From contig JAQTME010000009.1 of the NCBI GenBank assembly GCA_028714535.1, forward strand, positions 1 to 49,795: a stretch of 49,795 nucleotides of DNA. Direction: 5' to 3'. The notes below the pieces were generated by a model. That model had not been told where the DNA came from, made no database searches, and was given only the letters and a program-made list of their open reading frames with translations. A program made the translations under genes and the position numbers. This document shows, one piece after another, positions 48,801-49,795 of this stretch. How positions within the stretch are numbered: position 1 is the first letter of the stretch; each line of letters starts with the position of its first letter. This stretch comes from Candidatus Iainarchaeum sp. GTDB taxonomy: Archaea; Micrarchaeota; Micrarchaeia; Anstonellales; Bilamarchaeaceae.

Positions 48801-49795
48801 ATGCCCTGGATTCGTCGAGGTGCTCGGCCTTGAATATCTCTATCTCGGCGAAGCCCGGGTCGCCCGGCTGGATGGTGAACGAGTATTGCTGGCCGGCCGG
48901 GATGCCGCTCATGAAGAGCGTCCAGTTGCCGTCGTCGCATTGCTGCAGCGTGAAGTTCCAGTTGGCGCACTTGTAGAGGTTCTGCCCGGTCGCGGCCGTG
49001 GCTGTGACCGTGGCGTTCGTGAAATTGAGGTCCGCGGCGTCCACGGAATACAGTTCCGAGCTTCCGCGGAAGCCGAGGCTCATCCGGACCGCGCTGGAGG
49101 GGTGCTCAAACCCGAGGCTGTACTGGCCCGAGGATTCGTTGTAGCCGTAGACGGCCATGCTGCCTATGATGTCGCTGGACGGCTCCACGAGGACGTCCAG
49201 CAGGCCGGAGTTGTTGGCCAGGACGGTCTGGTTGGAATCCACCATGTAGCTGCCCGAGTCCGTGAGTATGACCGTGTCGTTCGCCTCGCCATAGCCGAAA
49301 ACGCCCGAGCCCATCGTGAAGTTGTATTCCTGCGTGCCGTAGATGCCCTTTACCTTCTTCCACGCGCCCTGGGTGCAGGCCTGCGTCTCGAAATTCCAGG
49401 ACGCGCACACGAACAGGGCCTTCCCTGCCGTGGCGTTCACCGTCACCGTGGCGGCCTGGCCGGCATCGGACATCAGGGCGTACTGCTTTCCGAAGCCCTT
49501 CGAGGCCGCGACTTCGTCCAGGCCCATGAGGAGCACGGTGTCGCTCGTGAGGTCCACCTCGCTGAACGCGATTTCCTTCACTGGCTTGCCCTTCGGCTTC
49601 AGGTTCACCTTGTAGTTGCCCGGCGGAAGCGACTTGGCGTGCGACGTGCCGGTCTCGTTGTAGACCGTCGCGTTGCTCTCGTCCACGATTTCGAGCGAGA
49701 TGTTCTCCAGGCCGCCGCTCACGTTCGCCATGGCCTCGCTTATGGTGATGTTCGGCAGGTAGGCTGTGAAGTTGCCTGGCTGGGACGCCAGGTTG
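36856..49795 (-). CDS. Giant secreted adhesin-like protein: LamG x5, beta-helix x2, SGNH hydrolase (5' end outside window)
   Basis: More than 4310 residues; the frame is open to the right edge, so signal peptide and true start are missing. Order from N to C: novel beta domains with two CxSWNF...GxW repeats (to about 48.5 kb); four LamG-type domains near 48.4-47.8, 47.2-46.6, 46.3-45.7 and 45.4-44.7 kb, each starting with a LPMEGNSSNALLDYSG-like strand and separated by a VGDVWQCRVTPFSS linker; two tandem copies of an unknown domain plus Ig-like domain (44.6-42.2 kb); a long NosD-type right-handed beta-helix (42.2-40.1 kb); a fifth LamG interrupted by an SGNH hydrolase (39.9-38.6 kb); a second beta-helix (38.5-37.4 kb); and an unknown C-terminal domain. 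It is very rich in Asn-X-Ser/Thr, so probably heavily N-glycosylated. No C-terminal membrane helix is seen. Likely surface adhesion or glycan binding. Confidence 0.9.
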   Translation of the reverse strand, partial: NLASQPGNFTAYLPNITISEAMANVSGGLENISLEIVDESNATVYNETGTSHAKSLPPGNYKVNLKPKGKPVKEIAFSEVDLTSDTVLLMGLDEVAASKGFGKQYALMSDAGQAATVTVNATAGKALFVCASWNFETQACTQGAWKKVKGIYGTQEYNFTMGSGVFGYGEANDTVILTDSGSYMVDSNQTVLANNSGLLDVLVEPSSDIIGSMAVYGYNESSGQYSLGFEHPSSAVRMSLGFRGSSELYSVDAADLNFTNATVTATAATGQNLYKCANWNFTLQQCDDGNWTLFMSGIPAGQQYSFTIQPGDPGFAEIEIFKAEHLDESRAFLENIYPQVSARDFVYKEIPAGHYARVVFEENLSAANDIRIYAKSNYSDASVQVYEKDGTTLLADFGTITADGLYIILLTNLTGIQDTFDLGVSGNPVEFDYIVDPPTVNVTLNATSPYNLTTDNLTCNYDLGGANTSAVAWYKNGAPAMLLYLPMEGNSSNALLDYSGYGNNGTNANGSVWSATGGYNGNGTFTFNGVNQYLNYGNNSRYRFTGPFTITGWIKVNTFNTAWQALITKGDGSWRIHRYNAGNTLAFGTTGLSSVDVAGTKNVNDGQWHFFAAVYNGTYKILYIDGVLDAAAAVTGTLSQNTYDVLIGENQQQRGRYWNGSIDEIRIYNYSLSSNETWALYQNQTNLMVSQELTAGDIWQCRVTPFSTTEAGTTANSNNVTINSAVIVAWNQSTLSIGGVQNGTSRTSNATVTSYGSNNKTTVAPVAGNGTAFINATPLSLGNLSNYGTAQVQFNCSPPGSQALGYYEAVFRVNSTSNISGNNITVGCTVAGPPSIVNLTLNATSAYNSTADNLTCNYALNGSATTAAVAWYVNGTPEMALYMPFEGNSSNALLDYSGNGNNGTNAGAAVWSATGGYNGNGAFTFSATSTSYINLNSPSTLNFTGYQNFTIATWVRVDGGSGTHRPILCKGDQQYCLKPNTGNYHEFCVYDGAWKCAAADATLTLGQWYFVVGRTNGTEVALWVNGVKQAATGTRTAITPDPYNVTIGADQQNPTRLFNGTIDTIRVYNYSLSSGQILALYQNNSNVITDEETQVGDVWQCRVTPFSSSAAGSASSSNNITILTLPPPGVESISLNATSAYNLTTDNLTCNYALNGTAITAAVSWYKNGTPAMIVYLPMEGNSSNALLDYSGRGNNATSNGATWGSSVGYDGNGAFQFARGSSQYMSLPTGLLSSTKNFTISAWVYWADIGTTNWPRVFDFGTGTTVYMFLTTDSGTYPRFAITTGGTGGEQTITASSALSPYAWHHIVVTLNNATSTGTLYIDGAVAGTNASMALTPSSLGSTNQTWIGRSQYADPYFNGTIDDFRIYNYTLSAGQVLALYQNKTYVTVSQELTVGDVWQCRVTPFSSTLAGTTSNSNNVTILTLPPPGVESISLNATSTNNYTTDNLTCNYALNGTATTAAVSWYVNGAPQMALYLPMEGNSSNALVDYSGTGNTAANNGSAWNQTGGYNGTGGFRFNGTSNYINTTSTALKTLDNFTVSVWFKANETTQAHMVWWEGVSTENGWGTNGLITGQEMHFSVGKYNQSNTLSFFFGFSDLLAFDPIIMDVPFSDTSSWHQAVIVVTSANTSLANATMYVDGAFNASDTGNQTNRTGWNASFTLGKPGTNTREFNGTMDEVRIYPRALSAQEISALYQGRTNITVSQALTAGDVWQCRVTPFSSIAAGNTSSSNNLTINPQLVLVVQLNKTPADITVFNLLGSRLNITYNITAAAGLNASSPTLYHKMNNSVSDTTYFVNGTAVTGYITTDVSISNLSSTWQFLMDDNDAYPGTYNFNEDSMENTGHSNSSMASGANYVKVRLFNVSRTSNYSFFEVMAYNNSPTSSILRLYYCNSSYTTGSPAISASCTNFYNINNSVGYNHTHTAYSSHLLAPFSMNSSGYIGSVLVSPTSYFLLRGNTGGWTAAYITNVSRADTIQTSANFGATWSNLSGTVDAHLHQYNASDTFYWYACASDILGNSNCSSVGYDLLNLSGIPPTAPSVYSPGNDTLSGTVPINYTASSSPNGYPIANYSIALVYENGTFISTIQSNNSVNLSYSWNSTATANGAYMIRVQACDNLSQCSSGYSEVFTLAQQVLVVQANKTPADISTTNLLGVTLNITYNITTTAGLNASSVAFYYKTNTSASDTFIYINGSNITGYQTSDTTISNVSSIWQFLLEEHQVYPGTYNLDPELMDDTGHSNTSLANESSYVKIRLFNVSSTKNHSYFEFMAQNNSPTSSLLRIYYCNSSYASGNPLLSSNCIEFYTINNSAAYNHTHTAYSSHFIAPFAINTTSGQIYNVTVTPTSYFLLRGANSGGWNISYIANVSRADTIQASPDNGTTWSNFSGTVDAHFHQFSGSDTFYWYACASDIRGNSNCSTTGSDLLDPGGLPPTAPQVWSPGNSTYSGTVPINYTASISPNGYPIANYSIALVYPNGTFISTIRLNNSVNLSYSWNSTATANGAYMIRVQACDNLSQCSLGYSEVFTIANTNLTACAVITSGNSYVMKNNFVGAPNDASPFALSNFTCVKIAASNVVFDCAGFNMTDNGTSSTGTSYGILVNGSLTNVTVKNCQVSNYSYGVFINASNNSNFINNTAYANYNDGFKATATSGNNFTNNTARNNSISGFVLEPLFGTSFMTLGNLFNNNTAYGQPYGFYLAIASYCNFTSNHVYGNTYGFAVLLLTSNNFTNNSVHDGVRGFHILASSSGNTFANNSVYDTSEYGFYVESSTNNNFTNNSVHGDTDAFHVVAASSGNTFANNSAYASSQSGFYVESSTNNNFTGNTAYNNSITCFYFNSGSTGNGIINNTAHDAPYNLAIQAGSNGNAFINNTVYNSSSFDFQISDSSGNNFTNNTVYGALYGFHLGNVAGSLFANNTVHSNTEDGFLLVSSASNNFTGNLVYNTPLTDFWLQSNSTSNRFVNNTAHTSPFLFAIQGTCNNNLFANNTLYNSTGYGFQVSANSGNNFTNNTVYETPNGFHLNTVTGSTIANNTVYNNPTYGVYLISSTNNNIVNNTAYGNGNNFYPDTGSNDNLFANNTASGAWTGFWVISSTGNNLTGNTAYNNSYGIVLTASSNSVVANNTAYGSTYEGIYVFSSSNNNVVANNTVYNNTDYQFKLETSTGNLVYNNNFTAYIAQLVVFNDGANYWNRTRVCSPSIISGNCSGGNFYSDYAGYTYDGSGIGSTIYLIGNATDYLPLTNRTGTPPGLTSISLTATSPQNLSSDNLTCNYALNGTVTHVALSWSRNSTPFMALYLPFDGKNSSVDNTLLDYSGYGNNATVVSSPVWDPSGGPNGTSAYKFDGVDDYISVPNYTALNITGSVTLIAKVMRNDRLNDNYTQVLSKNGSYVMFISDNQSRVYCGNSTAWVRTREMPIIPNRYQTIACVINGSNISIYVNSGGTQSLPSVPIYTLGDSITAQHSMGWHAGDGTIDYGFDGGNVRTLLNTYQYWLDHYAGTYISSESVNKTPLVLGGYEPFHYNKGWSGLLCDDLLGPSARFPGSYDLYGSEVPNGSSVILMCGVNDIGTGSNASEVEADLQALYDRSVNKTDHLIMMTITPYNPNPTICQYIKDVNAWLRSFTTNNSIPFVDTWTPLVAADNCTFDPLYTDDTVHPNAVGAEILGRTISSTIFGNQSWNQTAVQQATENVSWTGLTTTNAAPLYIGALANGSYAPNASIAEIQVYPRALSSAQVGMIFSGSPVMVSQETNVGDTWQCTVTPLSAWLTGPTNSSNNLTIQANVSNCPVITAAGTYTQSANYTGAPNSASPLSGTACVVIAASNVTYDCAGFSIANNGTSGNTTGILLNSSATNATVKNCPGISGYNYSIYIYQSSNNAITNNTAYNSSNGFYLSSSNGNNLANNSAYNNTQDGVFLYSSLSNNLTGNRAYNNTYGFHFDSSSGNNLTNNSAYNNTNSGFFISAGSNNTLASNRAYNHPQHGFAFYSSSGNNLTNNSAYNNSIYGFYIQTSSSNNTLANNSAYNNTWYGFYIYFASNNNTMLNNVAFLNAYGAYIANSSLNNLTGNNLTNNTNTGLHLDAASSTTNLTSNRLCYNTFDLQNLGTQNNGTSDSCDSFAGWNENGHLGCEYACTSMWSRFFGDINGTIFLGHNDSAPYVYSWNGSAFSVYFADYDSNIHWTQLQAIGRNVSNGTSTNDFTELDTAFQTTAFGDNINTTYSTDNSTPRQTENYTVFGTPINYVPVANSTATNTTFRTGILWDTADGGTQYSNAYNQSTVWAVKAGQGTSDIYGTYDYLGQVPYTLGNYTGSNNVVAIYVELK
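37440..38480 (-). other. Beta-helix domain 2 of the giant protein
   Basis: Opens with CPVITAAGTYTQ and DCAGFSIANNGTSG, then repeats of about 22-24 residues of the form NNxAYNNTxxGFxxxxSSGNNLT, the NosD/pectate-lyase-like right-handed helix. The opening closely resembles that of beta-helix 1 (CAVITSGNSYVM...DCAGFNMTDNGTSS), so the two domains are duplicates. Confidence 0.8.
38600..39940 (-). other. LamG domain with nested SGNH hydrolase in the giant protein
   Basis: The LamG N-half (ALYLPFDGKNSSVDNTLLDY ... GSNISIYVNSGGTQSLP) breaks off. The SGNH module follows: block I YTLGDSITAQH, block III MCGVNDIGTGSNASE, block V DDTVHPNAVG with catalytic Asp/His. The LamG C-half (PLYIGALANGSYAPNASIAE IQVYPRALSS) then resumes. 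Predicted esterase or lipase activity on acylated glycans; Gly of block II is less certain. Confidence 0.75.
40100..42215 (-). other. Beta-helix domain 1 of the giant protein
   Basis: About 28-30 coils of the pattern NNFTNNTVYxxxxGFxLxxxSS. The DNA appears as tandem imperfect repeats of about 66-72 bp rich in GTTGTTGGC on the plus strand. Similar domains bind or cleave polysaccharide. Confidence 0.8.
42215..44590 (-). repeat. Tandem duplication of about 1.2 kb inside the giant gene
   Basis: Two adjacent units each encode a domain beginning NKTPADI...NLLG..LNITYNIT, then DTIQ...W..SGTVDAH.HQ, a Cys pair YACASDI.GNSNCS, and an Ig-like domain PPTAP.V.SPGN.T.SGTVPINYTAS...GYPIANYSIALVY. The Ig-like parts are nearly identical at DNA level and the first domains are more diverged. 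Confidence 0.8.

Overview
The window is archaeal chromosome. It carries topoisomerase VI (both subunits), transcription factor B, aIF2-beta, aIF1A, a Rio1 kinase, an archaeal-type phosphoglycerate kinase and many TATA boxes about 26 bp upstream of start codons (leaderless or short-leader transcripts). It is GC-rich. Lineage cannot be fixed without searches. Orphan giant envelope proteins, an SLT-domain lipoprotein and compact gene packing would suit a DPANN lineage such as Micrarchaeota or Diapherotrites, but that is inference. I saw no tRNA, rRNA, CRISPR array or insertion sequence.

Layout. 1-3.05 kb: the 3'-truncated start of an unknown minus-strand gene, then divergent top6B-top6A. 3.2-10.6 kb: two minus-strand genes, an 857-aa lipoprotein with a lytic-transglycosylase-like domain and a 1584-aa membrane-anchored protein ending in a zinc ribbon. 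Divergent to them is an AAA+ ATPase with a winged helix, behind a triple AACTACAAA operator. 11.8-14.8 kb: divergent FucI-like and XylA-like sugar isomerases. 14.8-15.07 kb: a gene-free gap holding two divergent C/D box sRNA candidates around one TATA box. 15-22.5 kb: TFB, a SAH/MTA deaminase with an internal duplication, a ParB-like protein, a CorA-like transporter, PGK and topoisomerase I. 22.6-27.6 kb: a five-gene, translationally coupled PadR-regulated ABC exporter operon. 27.7-31.8 kb: plus-strand ahcY, an unknown protein, aIF2-beta, aIF1A, Rio1 and a small winged-helix protein. 31.8-49.8 kb: a minus-strand run of a giant adhesin-like protein (more than 4300 aa, 5' end outside the window), purL, argS and a small Cys-rich secreted protein.

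Most striking signals. (1) A perfect 54-bp DNA cloverleaf (33733-33786) lies in frame inside argS; removing it restores a normal ArgRS sequence, so it looks like a protein-coding palindromic insertion element. (2) The divergent C/D box sRNA pair. (3) The giant protein, with five LamG domains, two NosD-type beta-helices and an SGNH hydrolase nested inside one LamG. (4) The SLT lipoprotein plus 1584-aa protein pair. (5) Inverted repeats centred on the predicted transcription start of four separate genes, all encoding (or likely encoding) DNA-binding HTH proteins.

How the genes connect. The SAH deaminase and AhcY homologue could together recycle S-adenosylhomocysteine through S-inosylhomocysteine, as shown in Methanocaldococcus. 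Topo VI and topo I supply DNA topology functions. The ABC operon and its CARDB-type lipid- or envelope-facing partner, the SLT lipoprotein and the giant protein all point to an elaborate cell surface.
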